Positions 51,907 through 59,753 of a DNA stretch of 64,000 nucleotides are shown here, one piece after another. The DNA comes from Dactylosporangium sp. AC04546. Its GTDB lineage: Bacteria > Actinomycetota > Actinomycetes > Mycobacteriales > Micromonosporaceae. How positions within the stretch are numbered: the first letter of the stretch is position 1; each line of letters starts with the position of its first letter. Below the pieces are notes generated by a model, which saw nothing but the letters and a program-made list of their open reading frames with translations, ran no database searches and was not told the DNA's origin. The stretch spans positions 1-64,000 of the forward strand of contig NZ_JAHYSG010000053.1 in NCBI RefSeq assembly GCF_022095675.1. The letters are read 5' to 3'. The position numbers and the translations under genes were made by a program.

Positions 51907-54900
51907 CGGCGTCCCTTCGTGTTCGTGGTGAGTTCTTCGAATCGGGGAAGGTCGCCGGCGGTGATCCGGCCCCAGGCGAGCTCGAACAGCCGCGGCGCGG
52001 GCGCGACCGGCACGACGACGCCGAGGCCGCCGATGTCCTCGCCGTCGCCGATGAGCAGCGGCAGCTTCCACCGCTCCAGCGGCACGTGCGGCGTGCCGAG
52101 GGCGAGCCATCCGCCGGGCAGGAACAGCGACCGGCCGGCGCGGGGCCGCTTGGCCTCGACGACGAGGTCGGTGCCGGCCAGCTCGGCCCGGGCCTTCTTG
52201 AGCCGGGCCGGCTTCCAGCCCGTCCAGGTGGCGACGTTGCGGTCGGTCGGGTCGGGCAGGGCCAGCAGCTGGAGGTAGACCGTGGCGGCGTCGGCGCTCA
52301 GGCCGTGCCGCTCGGCGACCGTGGCGACCAGCTCGGGCACCGAGCGGGACGGGTCGTGCGCGTCCTCGACCGGCTCGGCGCCGATCCAGTCGGCGAGCTG
52401 GCCGGCGAGCACCGCGCGGGCCGCGACGATCTGCTGGCTCTCGCCCGTGAACGCGATCAGCGCCCCGAGGAACGGGTCGTCGACCCCGGCGACGCGGGCC
52501 GGGCGGAGGTGGATCGCGTTCCAGTAGCCGCCCTGCGTCATGAAGAACAGGCCGGTGTCGATGGCCTTCTCGTCGCGGGTGACCGGGGTGCCGAGGCCGG
52601 CGACGAACTTCTCGAACGCCTCGGTGTCGTTGTGCCCGACGACGAACGTGGTCTCCGGGTCGCGCAGCCGCTGCCCGGCCAGCTCCAGCACGCGGGGCAG
52701 CGCGACGCGGATCGGGTCGGCGACCGGCAGCCGCCGCACCAGCCACGGCACGCTGCGCACGACCGAGATGACGACGTCGTCGACGTCGACGCCGTCGACG
52801 TTGCCCTGCAGCCAGCGGCAGGTCTCCGCGTTGGCCACGCCGTGCAGGAACTCGGAGGCGGGCAGGCCGGCGACCGAGCCGGAGCGGTGCAGCTCCAGGA
52901 TGAGCCCGTCGTCGACCGGGGTGCGGACGCCGACGCGCTCGGTGCGCCAGGCGGCCATCCGGTCCAGCGCCGGCCCGGTGGTCCACAGCGCCGACGGGTC
53001 CTCGGGCAGCAGCACCGCGTGGACGCCGGCGGACGGGGACAGCGTGCTGTCGCGGCGGATCCGCTCGATCGCCAGCTCGACGGTCGCGGGGGTGACGGAC
53101 GGGTCGAGCTCCCACCCCTCGGGCCGCTGCTCCCACCCGTCCTTGTCGCGGGGGCCGGTGAGCAGCACGGTGGCCTCGGCGAGGCTGATCCCGGCCGCGA
53201 CGGACGTGGCCCTGACGAGCTCGGGCCGGTAGGGCAGCGGGCCGTTGGCGCGGGCGGCCGCGACGAACGCGGTCACCTGCTCGGCACCGATGCCGTGGGT
53301 GTGCATGACCCGGTGCTCGGCGCTGATCGTGTGCCCGGGGATCGGCCCGGACCGGCCGCTGGTCGCGAGCTCCAGCACGACCGCGTCGCCGTCCTCCTTG
53401 TCGACCCGGGTCGCGACCAGCCGCCGCCCGTCACCGAGGTCGACGACCTCGCCGGCGGTCAGGACCGGCGCCTGGGTGTCGGACCGCAGCATCATGCGCC
53501 GGAACCGGGCGCCCGCGACGATCAGGCCGGAGTCGGCGATGATCTCCAGCAGGTCGAGGATGGCGGTGCGGTGCTCGGCCGGGGTGAGCGGCGAGACGGC
53601 CCGCACAAGGACGGCCGGCAGCGCCCCGATGGTGTCGAACCAGTCGACGTCGGCCCGGGCGAGCACGTCCTTGATCGGCCGGTCGGGCTCGCGGCCGGTG
53701 AGGGCCGCGCCGGTGAGCCGGAACAGCCGGACCGCCTCGTGCCCGTGGTCGTAGCAGCCGGGGATGAGCCCGCTGAGTGCCGCGTTGAGCAGCGTGTCCG
53801 ACGGCTTGTCGGCGTCGGGGTCGGTCACCGCGGCGACCGACCGGGCGGCGATCTCGGCGGTCGCGGTGGTGAGCCGGTGCAGCCGCCGCGCGGAGCGGGC
53901 GGCGTGCCGGACCACCCCGGCGACGCCGGCGAGCAGCGCCGGGTGGGCCAGCCCGGGCAGGGCGTCGGCCACCAGCTTCCGGACCGCCTCGGCGTCGAGG
54001 TCGGCGTCGGGCTCGGCCCCGCTCTGGGCGAGGGCGGCGGCGAGCAGCTCGCCGGCCGTGGCGTCGGTGAGCCCGCGCAGCGCCGCGGAGCCGGCCTCGT
54101 CGCGCGGCCGCAGGTAGTGCCAGTAGGGCGGCGGCGGCACCAACGGGGTGCCCTCGGCGAACGGGCCGCTCTCCCCTTCGAGACGGACGTGCGCGAAGCG
54201 CAGCCCGTCGGCGGTGGTGAGCACGACGGCGTTGTTGCGATACGCCTCCTGGCGGAGCATGCCGTACACGGTGTCGGCGCCGGGGAAGCGGATCGCGCCG
54301 ATCAGCTGGCCGGCGGTGCCCCCGCCGGGCTGGCCCGGCTCGGTGAACGTGCGCCCGTCGGCGCCCTCGCCGAGCTGGGCGCCGCCCGGGCCGCGGCGCA
54401 GCCGCCAGCCGATGAGCCCGTCGCGCTGGCCGAGCGGGCTGCCGACGATCTCAGGGCCGCCGGTGCGCAGGCGGCAGGCGAGGGGCTCCAGCTCGAAGCC
54501 CGCGACGCCGCCCGCCTCGAAGAACGCCGGCATCGACGCGCGGCCGAGATCGCCGGTCGCGGGGTCGAACTCGCGCCACCGCCAGGTGTAGTCGTTCTGG
54601 TGATACATGAGCACCCAGTAGTGCAGGCCGTCGGTCGCGACGGTGCCGCGGTCGACCGCGGCGCGGTCGCCCGGGTGCAGCGGCCGCCAGCCGCCGGTGC
54701 GGCCGCCGCCGGGCAGCGCCATCGAGCCCTGGCCGTCGCCGGAGAACGCGTCCTCCGGGGCCTCGAACACGTCGTCCGGGGCACCGGTCCAGTAGCCGGC
54801 GCGCTTGTCGTCGGCGTCCCAGGTGACGAGGAGCTGACCGTCGACATACCGCAGCGTCTGCCGCCACCGCCACTGCCGGTGCGCGGGCGGGATGCGCAGC

Positions 54901-56678
54901 AGGTGCTCCAGCTCGACGCCGTCGGCGCCGGCGACGACCACCTGCTCGCCGGAGCGCAGCATCAGCTGCGGCCACTGGGCCTGCAGCTCGGGACGGTCAC
55001 CACCCGGCGACACCAGGCGCGCGACCGCGTCCTCCAGGGCGGGCCAGCCGTACTCGTCGAAGACGCCGGCCCGCAGCGAGGCGCCGAGGATCGGGCCGAG
55101 GTCGTGCTCGGTGATGCGCCGGATCGCCTCCGGGTTGACCGCGAGGCCCTCCGGGCAGGCGACCAACGCGAGCCGGGCCAGCTCGGGAGCGAGCGACGTC
55201 AGCCCCTCGCGCACGATGCGCCCGGCGAGCCGGTCGAGCCAGCCGTGCAGCGCGGACCGCAGGCCGGGCACCGCGACGACGGTCGCGACCCGCTCCGGCG
55301 ACACGCTGACGTTGTCGCCCCAGCCGGTGCGCAGGAAGCCCTCCACCGCTTCGCCGAGGCGGCCCAGCAGCGGCTCGAACCGCCCCACGTGGGCCAGGTC
55401 GCGACGGCCCTCGGCCTCGTCCTTGACCCAGCTGTCGACCGGGCAGTGCACGTCCTCGGCGAACTCGGCGAGCGGCACCTCCAGCTCCAGACACAGGTCG
55501 ACGACGTCGAGGTCGACCGCCTGGCGGGTGCTGCCCAGGTCGACCGGGACGCCATCGACGCGCAGCCGCTCCGCCATGCGCTCGACGAGCCGCAGCTGGG
55601 CCGGGAGCCGCTTGCGCCGCCAGTCGGCCCGGTGCTTGTCGAGCCGGGACAGCCAGCCGGCCGGGCCGTCGGACGGCTCGGCTCCGGCCGGGACCGAGCC
55701 GGCCGGGCCGGTGAGCGAGTCGCTCGCCCCCGACTCGTCGAGGATGTCGAGCCACACGTCGCCAGGGCACTCGCGCGGGAAGATGCCGAGCAGCTGCCCG
55801 CGGACCTGCGGGTCGCGGCGGGCCAGGCGGATGAGCGCAGGACGGTACGCCGTCCAGAAGCCGCCGGGAGCGCGCAGGATCGACGGCGCCTCCAGCAGCT
55901 CGGCGATCAGGCGCTCCTCGTCCTCCTCGCCGACCTTGGCCGCCTTCGCCAGGCGGCGCAGGTCGACATGCATCTGCGCATAGGGCGGCATGCCGCCGAG
56001 GGTGCGCTCGACGCACAGGCGGCGGAACCGCTCGTAGGCCACGGTCGGCGCGCTGCGCCCGGCGAGGTCGCGGGCGTGGGCCGACAGCGCCTTCGCGGTG
56101 AGCGCGCCGGCGAGGGCGAACTCGAGGAAGACGGTGTGCTGGCGCTCCTCGTCGATGGTGAGCGCGAAGAGGCGCTCGGCCTCGCGGGCCTTGCCGAACA
56201 TGGTGGCCGCGTAGGTGGTGCTGTCGGCGACGAGGAACGCACGGGCGGCCTCCTCGTAGAACGTCGGCAGGAAGTGCGGCACGGAGCGGGCCAGCCGCTC
56301 GCCGAGCTCGTTGAAGCCGTCGCGGGCCGGGCCGATGCGCGACTTCGCCACGCGCGAGAGCCGCTCGATGTCCTTCACCAGCGCGAGGGCGTGGTGGCCA
56401 TTGGCCGGGTCGTGGACGAGCGCCCAGGCCGGGAAGCCGAGCGCCTGCTGCCGCACGACGCCGACCTCGGCGACCTCCTCGGGCGCGGCGAAGCCGAGGA
56501 ACTCCATCGTCAGGTCCTCGGCCGGGCCGAGCGTGCGCGGCACCAGCCGCACCACCGACCGCTCGCCGAGCACCGGGTGCCGGTAGGTCCGGGTGGTCAG
56601 CGTGTCGACCGTGTCGGCCACCGCCTCCGCCCCGGGCAGCAGCACCGCTCCCGCATCCAGCAACGCCTCGTTGTTCAT
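51903..56678 (-). CDS. Giant DUF4132 protein (MolR/YehI-like)
   Basis: 1591 residues from ATG 56678, chosen for GAGGAGGAGG upstream and the ATGA overlap with the previous gene. Mostly helical and repeat-like, with no signal peptide or membrane helix. The C-terminal half holds the DUF4132 region, followed by a short compact domain ending in AWGRITAGDLPRFEELTTNTKG. E. coli MolR/YehI belongs to this family, and its early link to molybdate regulation is not well supported. The operon position before a MoxR/VWA pair suggests it is the scaffold or client of that machine. Confidence 0.75.
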   Translation of the reverse strand: MNNEALLDAGAVLLPGAEAVADTVDTLTTRTYRHPVLGERSVVRLVPRTLGPAEDLTMEFLGFAAPEEVAEVGVVRQQALGFPAWALVHDPANGHHALALVKDIERLSRVAKSRIGPARDGFNELGERLARSVPHFLPTFYEEAARAFLVADSTTYAATMFGKAREAERLFALTIDEERQHTVFLEFALAGALTAKALSAHARDLAGRSAPTVAYERFRRLCVERTLGGMPPYAQMHVDLRRLAKAAKVGEEDEERLIAELLEAPSILRAPGGFWTAYRPALIRLARRDPQVRGQLLGIFPRECPGDVWLDILDESGASDSLTGPAGSVPAGAEPSDGPAGWLSRLDKHRADWRRKRLPAQLRLVERMAERLRVDGVPVDLGSTRQAVDLDVVDLCLELEVPLAEFAEDVHCPVDSWVKDEAEGRRDLAHVGRFEPLLGRLGEAVEGFLRTGWGDNVSVSPERVATVVAVPGLRSALHGWLDRLAGRIVREGLTSLAPELARLALVACPEGLAVNPEAIRRITEHDLGPILGASLRAGVFDEYGWPALEDAVARLVSPGGDRPELQAQWPQLMLRSGEQVVVAGADGVELEHLLRIPPAHRQWRWRQTLRYVDGQLLVTWDADDKRAGYWTGAPDDVFEAPEDAFSGDGQGSMALPGGGRTGGWRPLHPGDRAAVDRGTVATDGLHYWVLMYHQNDYTWRWREFDPATGDLGRASMPAFFEAGGVAGFELEPLACRLRTGGPEIVGSPLGQRDGLIGWRLRRGPGGAQLGEGADGRTFTEPGQPGGGTAGQLIGAIRFPGADTVYGMLRQEAYRNNAVVLTTADGLRFAHVRLEGESGPFAEGTPLVPPPPYWHYLRPRDEAGSAALRGLTDATAGELLAAALAQSGAEPDADLDAEAVRKLVADALPGLAHPALLAGVAGVVRHAARSARRLHRLTTATAEIAARSVAAVTDPDADKPSDTLLNAALSGLIPGCYDHGHEAVRLFRLTGAALTGREPDRPIKDVLARADVDWFDTIGALPAVLVRAVSPLTPAEHRTAILDLLEIIADSGLIVAGARFRRMMLRSDTQAPVLTAGEVVDLGDGRRLVATRVDKEDGDAVVLELATSGRSGPIPGHTISAEHRVMHTHGIGAEQVTAFVAAARANGPLPYRPELVRATSVAAGISLAEATVLLTGPRDKDGWEQRPEGWELDPSVTPATVELAIERIRRDSTLSPSAGVHAVLLPEDPSALWTTGPALDRMAAWRTERVGVRTPVDDGLILELHRSGSVAGLPASEFLHGVANAETCRWLQGNVDGVDVDDVVISVVRSVPWLVRRLPVADPIRVALPRVLELAGQRLRDPETTFVVGHNDTEAFEKFVAGLGTPVTRDEKAIDTGLFFMTQGGYWNAIHLRPARVAGVDDPFLGALIAFTGESQQIVAARAVLAGQLADWIGAEPVEDAHDPSRSVPELVATVAERHGLSADAATVYLQLLALPDPTDRNVATWTGWKPARLKKARAELAGTDLVVEAKRPRAGRSLFLPGGWLALGTPHVPLERWKLPLLIGDGEDIGGLGVVVPVAPAPRLFELAWGRITAGDLPRFEELTTNTKGRR

Positions 56679-57553
56679 GCCGCCTCCTCCTCGCCGCTCT
56701 CCTCGACCACCCGGCCGGCGTAGAGCGCCGCCGCCATGCGCATGCCCTCGGACCACGCCACCGGCCCCACCTCGGCGAGCGGGATGCCCGCGCCGTCGCC
56801 CCTCACGAACACCAGGTCACCGGTCTCCGCCTCGGACCAGGGGTCGTCGGCCCCGACCCAGCTGCGGGCCTCGACGACCTGCCCGTCCTCGAACACGCGG
56901 CAGACCGCATAGCCGCCCTTCGCCGGATAGCCCAGCGAGGCGGCCCGGCCCAGCAGGTGCCGCAGCTCGGCGAAGCGGCCCCCGGCATAGTCGCGGACCG
57001 CCCGCGCGGAGGCGTCCAGCACCGCCGGGCGCACCCACGTCTGGCGGAACAGCTGGTCGACGGACTGGTTGACGCCGAGGTCGGCGGCGAACTCGCGCAG
57101 GTCGTCGAGGTCGGGCAGGCGCACCGGGTGCGGGACCGCGACCCGCTCGGCCGGCAGCCGCACGGTCTCGCCGTCGAGGTTGACGATGCCGATCCCGTCG
57201 GGGCCGGCGTCGCGCAGGAAGCCGACCTCGTCGGGGTCCCAGCCGCCGTCGTCGTCGAGGACCGCGACGACCAGGTCGGTCAGCGCCGCCCGCCACGTCT
57301 CGTCGGCCCAGACCCGGGCCAGGACCGCGGCCGGCACCGGCAGCGACCGGACCATCCACAGGTCGACCTGCTCGCGGACCTGGGCCTCGTGGCGGCCCAG
57401 CCACTCGACGAGCTGCCGCAGCCCGGCCACCGCCGGGTCGTCGCGCAGCGCCGGTGGCACCGACTTGAGCACCTTGCCCTTCGCGTTGCGGCAGGCTATC
57501 TGCCCGGACACCAGGGTGACCTCGTAGCCACCACTCGCCGCCAACCACGTCAT
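56675..57553 (-). CDS. Small DUF4132-like protein heading the operon
   Basis: 292 residues. It begins MTWLAASGGYEVTLVSGQIACRNAKGKVLKSVP, a beta-rich segment seen in DUF4132 proteins. The later RVAVPHPVRLPDLDDLREFAADLGVNQSVDQLFRQTWVRP resembles the C-terminal DUF4132 core. It is the first gene of a five-gene series with 4-bp or longer overlaps at every junction, implying a fixed stoichiometry. A dyad (57584-57598) lies upstream. Possibly a paralogous partner of the giant DUF4132 protein. Confidence 0.7.
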   Translation of the reverse strand: MTWLAASGGYEVTLVSGQIACRNAKGKVLKSVPPALRDDPAVAGLRQLVEWLGRHEAQVREQVDLWMVRSLPVPAAVLARVWADETWRAALTDLVVAVLDDDGGWDPDEVGFLRDAGPDGIGIVNLDGETVRLPAERVAVPHPVRLPDLDDLREFAADLGVNQSVDQLFRQTWVRPAVLDASARAVRDYAGGRFAELRHLLGRAASLGYPAKGGYAVCRVFEDGQVVEARSWVGADDPWSEAETGDLVFVRGDGAGIPLAEVGPVAWSEGMRMAAALYAGRVVEESGEEEAA

Positions 57554-57583
57554 GCGATCACTGCCTCACCGATCTCAGGGGGG

Positions 57584-57598
57584 ATCAATCGGATTGAT
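57584..57598. promoter_or_regulatory. Dyad in the divergent promoter region of the yeh-like operon
   Basis: ATCAATC-G-GATTGAT is a perfect 7-1-7 inverted repeat 31 bp before the operon's first start, in the 132-bp gap to DUF2277. The rest of this gap is AT-rich with a run of T at 57654 but no other clear signal. Confidence 0.55.
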
Positions 57599-57685
57599 GC
57601 GAAAAGAGAGGAACAGCATCAGGTACCCCGGGAGACTAGTCACCGGGTGCGACAGTTTTTCAAAACACCTGGCAAGGTGGATGGC

Positions 57686-57961
57686 ATGTGCCGGAACATC
57701 CGCGTGCTCAACAACTTCGAGCCGCCCGCCACCGAGGACGAGATCGACGCCGCCGCGCTGCAGTACGTGCGGAAGGTCGCGGGCATGACCAGGCCGTCCG
57801 CGGCCAACCAGGAGGCCTTCGACGCCGCTGTCGCCGCCGTCGCCGAGGCGACCCGCGTGCTGCTCGACGCTCTGGTCACCAACAGCCCACCGCGCGACCG
57901 CGAGGTCGAGGCGGCCAAGGCCAAGGCCCGCGCCGCGGAGCGCTACGGCACCGGCCGCTGA
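57686..57961 (+). CDS. DUF2277 protein
   Basis: 91 residues, ATG with AAGGTGG upstream. The sequence MCRNIRVLNNFEPPATEDEIDAAALQYVRKVAGM and RPSAANQEAFDAAVAAVAEAT, ending NSPPRDREVEAAKAKARAAERYG, is an almost full-length match to the DUF2277 family as I know it. This is a small widespread bacterial family of unknown role with a conserved N-terminal Cys-Arg-Asn. Monocistronic. Confidence 0.9.
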   Translation: MCRNIRVLNNFEPPATEDEIDAAALQYVRKVAGMTRPSAANQEAFDAAVAAVAEATRVLLDALVTNSPPRDREVEAAKAKARAAERYGTGR

Positions 57962-58032
57962 CGGCGATGCCGCTGCTGGAGCGGGACTCCGCGCCCGGCT
58001 AGCCGGCCGAGTGCGCGGCGCAGGCCAGGGCC

Positions 58033-58155
58033 GGCGAGGGCGAGACCGGTGTCGGGAAGCCGACACCGGTCGAGGTGTTCGCCGAACGGCTGCCCGACGC
58101 GCACTGGGCGTGGGGGAGACGCGACGGGCTGTACACGCCGCGGCCCTCCAGCGCA
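58033..58155 (+). pseudogene. Remnant of a LuxR-type AAA ATPase regulator
   Basis: The plus strand reads GEGETGVGKPTPVEVFAERLPDAHWAWGRRDGLYTPRP, matching the Walker A region of large ATP-dependent LuxR/AfsR-like regulators (compare GEAGIGKTTLVEAFA...WGRCDGLFTPRP). The Thr after the Walker Lys is changed to Pro and both ends are missing. It overlaps no other gene and ends just before the convergent binding-protein gene. Confidence 0.65.
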
Positions 58156-58171
58156 GCCAGAAAAGCTGCGG

Positions 58172-59521
58172 TCAGGAGCCGGCCAGGCCGTTCTCCGTGC
58201 CGACCTTGCGCGCGGCCAGGGCGCGCACGATCGTCGCGGTCTCCTCGTAGCCGATGATGAGCACGGCGTCGGGCTTCGCCTCCCGCACGGAGGCCGCGAT
58301 GCCGCCGAAGTCCTCGGCGCTCGCCGGGTAGCTCAACAGCTCGACGTCGTTCTCGGTCATCCCGGCCGCGACGAGGTCGGCCTGCACGTTGTGCTGCAGG
58401 CCCATCCCGTACGCGTCCTCGCGCGCCACGACGACCACCCGCTTCGGGCCGTCGCGCATGATGACGTCGGCGAGGGCCCGCGCCTGCAGCGTGTCCGGCG
58501 GCGCGGTGCGGAAGAACAGGCCGTTGTCGGGCACCGCGCTCAGCTCGTCCGACGTCGACGACGGCGAGATGAGGATGCGCCCGGCGGCGGCGATCTTCGG
58601 GATGACCGCCTTGGTCACGCTCGACGAGGACGCGCCGATGATGACCTGCACGCCGAGGCCGACGAGCCGGTCGACGGTGGCCGCGGCGACGGCCGCGTCG
58701 GTGCCGTCGTCGCCGTCGACCCACTCGACGGGCTCGCCGAGCACGCCACCGGCGGCGTTGAGGTCGGCGACCGCGAGCTTGGCGCCGGCGAAGCGCGGGC
58801 CGCTGCGGTACGCGAGACGCCCCGTGTGCGGCATGAGCGCGCCGACCTTCAGCGCACGCTTCCGGGTCGAGCTGGACGCAGGGGGCGGCGCGGCCGCGGT
58901 GCTCGCCGACCGCTCGTCCCCGGCGCCGACGTACTCGGTCAGGTTGTCGTTGATGGTGGCGTCGCGGCCGAAGTGCAGCGTGCCGTAGGAGGCCGACGAC
59001 GGCTCGCCCTGGTCGGTGAGGCCGCTGCGGCTCAGCGAGACGCCGCGATAGGCGAAGTCGCGGCCGGCCTTGGCCATGGGCAGGCAGGTGGCCGCGCTGT
59101 CGCACTCGGCGCCGCCGGTCGTGGCGGGGACGATGTGCTTGGCGAGGGCGGGTGCGTCGACGGTACGGGCGGACTCGGCGGCCAGCCCGGCGATCATCAC
59201 CGCGTCGTAGGCCTCGGCGGCGTAGCCGAAGTCGGCGAGCGACGGGTCGACCGCGCGCAGCCGGGTCTTGAAGGTCTCGGGCAGCTTGAGCAGCGGGGCG
59301 GTGCCGGTCATGCCGGACAGCAGCGCGGGGTTCCCGTCGAGCTTGTCACGCAGCGAGTTGGTCATGTTGGCGTCGGAGCCGTAGAGCCGGACATGCACCG
59401 GGGTGTCCGGCTCCTGCCCCGCTCCTTCGCGCTTCGTGCCGCAGCCGGCGAGGGTCACCGCCACCACAAGGACGGCGGCGGTCGACCGCGCCCTGTGTGC
59501 CTGCGTCGCACTGATTGTCAC
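58172..59521 (-). CDS. Circularly permuted Leu/Ile/Val-type substrate-binding lipoprotein
   Basis: 449 residues from a GTG at 59521 with GGAGGA upstream. The lipobox TLAGC (Cys27) anchors it outside the membrane. Residues 42-198 (VHVRLYGSDANM, SLADFGYAAEAYDAV, GGAECDSAATC, SASYGTLHFG) correspond to the C-terminal part of canonical Peripla_BP_6 proteins. After a low-complexity linker (199-222), residues 224-449 (LKVGALMPHTGRLA, AVADLNAAGGVLGEPVE, FFRTAPPDTLQ, IGYEETATIV) correspond to their N-terminal part. The two halves are thus in reversed order. No permease genes are adjacent, so the ligand is unknown; an orphan sensor or scavenging role is possible. Confidence 0.8.
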   Translation of the reverse strand: MTISATQAHRARSTAAVLVVAVTLAGCGTKREGAGQEPDTPVHVRLYGSDANMTNSLRDKLDGNPALLSGMTGTAPLLKLPETFKTRLRAVDPSLADFGYAAEAYDAVMIAGLAAESARTVDAPALAKHIVPATTGGAECDSAATCLPMAKAGRDFAYRGVSLSRSGLTDQGEPSSASYGTLHFGRDATINDNLTEYVGAGDERSASTAAAPPPASSSTRKRALKVGALMPHTGRLAYRSGPRFAGAKLAVADLNAAGGVLGEPVEWVDGDDGTDAAVAAATVDRLVGLGVQVIIGASSSSVTKAVIPKIAAAGRILISPSSTSDELSAVPDNGLFFRTAPPDTLQARALADVIMRDGPKRVVVVAREDAYGMGLQHNVQADLVAAGMTENDVELLSYPASAEDFGGIAASVREAKPDAVLIIGYEETATIVRALAARKVGTENGLAGS

Positions 59522-59666
59522 TGGTCCTCCGGATCCCGAGAGACGGCCGCGAGGACTCTAGGTGCCACGGATGCACGCGAACCAGGCAAGCAAGACGACC
59601 TTGAGGAAACCTTGCCGTAACGGTTGCGGGTGGTACGCTCGTGGCAACAAAAAATCTTGGAAGGAC

Positions 59667-59702
59667 ATGCCGATGTTGGGCGAGGACGACATCTCCGGGT
59701 GA
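59667..59702 (+). CDS. 11-codon leader peptide upstream of ABC-F gene
   Basis: MPMLGEDDISG with GGAAGGAC just before the ATG; the stop lies inside the hairpin at 59693-59711. Leader peptides of this kind control several antibiotic-resistance ABC-F genes by ribosome stalling. Start codon and ribosome site are good, but the peptide is too short to prove by sequence alone. Confidence 0.5.
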   Translation: MPMLGEDDISG

Positions 59703-59711
59703 CACCCGGAG
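59693..59711 (+). promoter_or_regulatory. Attenuator-like hairpin over the leader stop codon
   Basis: CTCCGGGT-GAC-ACCCGGAG forms an 8-bp stem with a 3-base loop that contains most of the leader TGA, 42 bp before the ABC-F start. A ribosome stalled on the leader would stop it forming. Tentative promoter elements TTGCCG and TACGCT occur near 59610-59635. Confidence 0.5.
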
Positions 59712-59753
59712 CTTCGACGTCCCCTTTCCGCTCAACTCTTCCTGGATCGGTTC

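Noticed and set aside
52086-56723. A 1545-codon plus-strand frame opposite the DUF4132 gene
   Set aside because: Antisense shadow in a GC-rich gene, with composition dominated by Arg, Gly, Val, Asp and Glu; the minus-strand DUF4132 gene with ATGA couplings is the real one.
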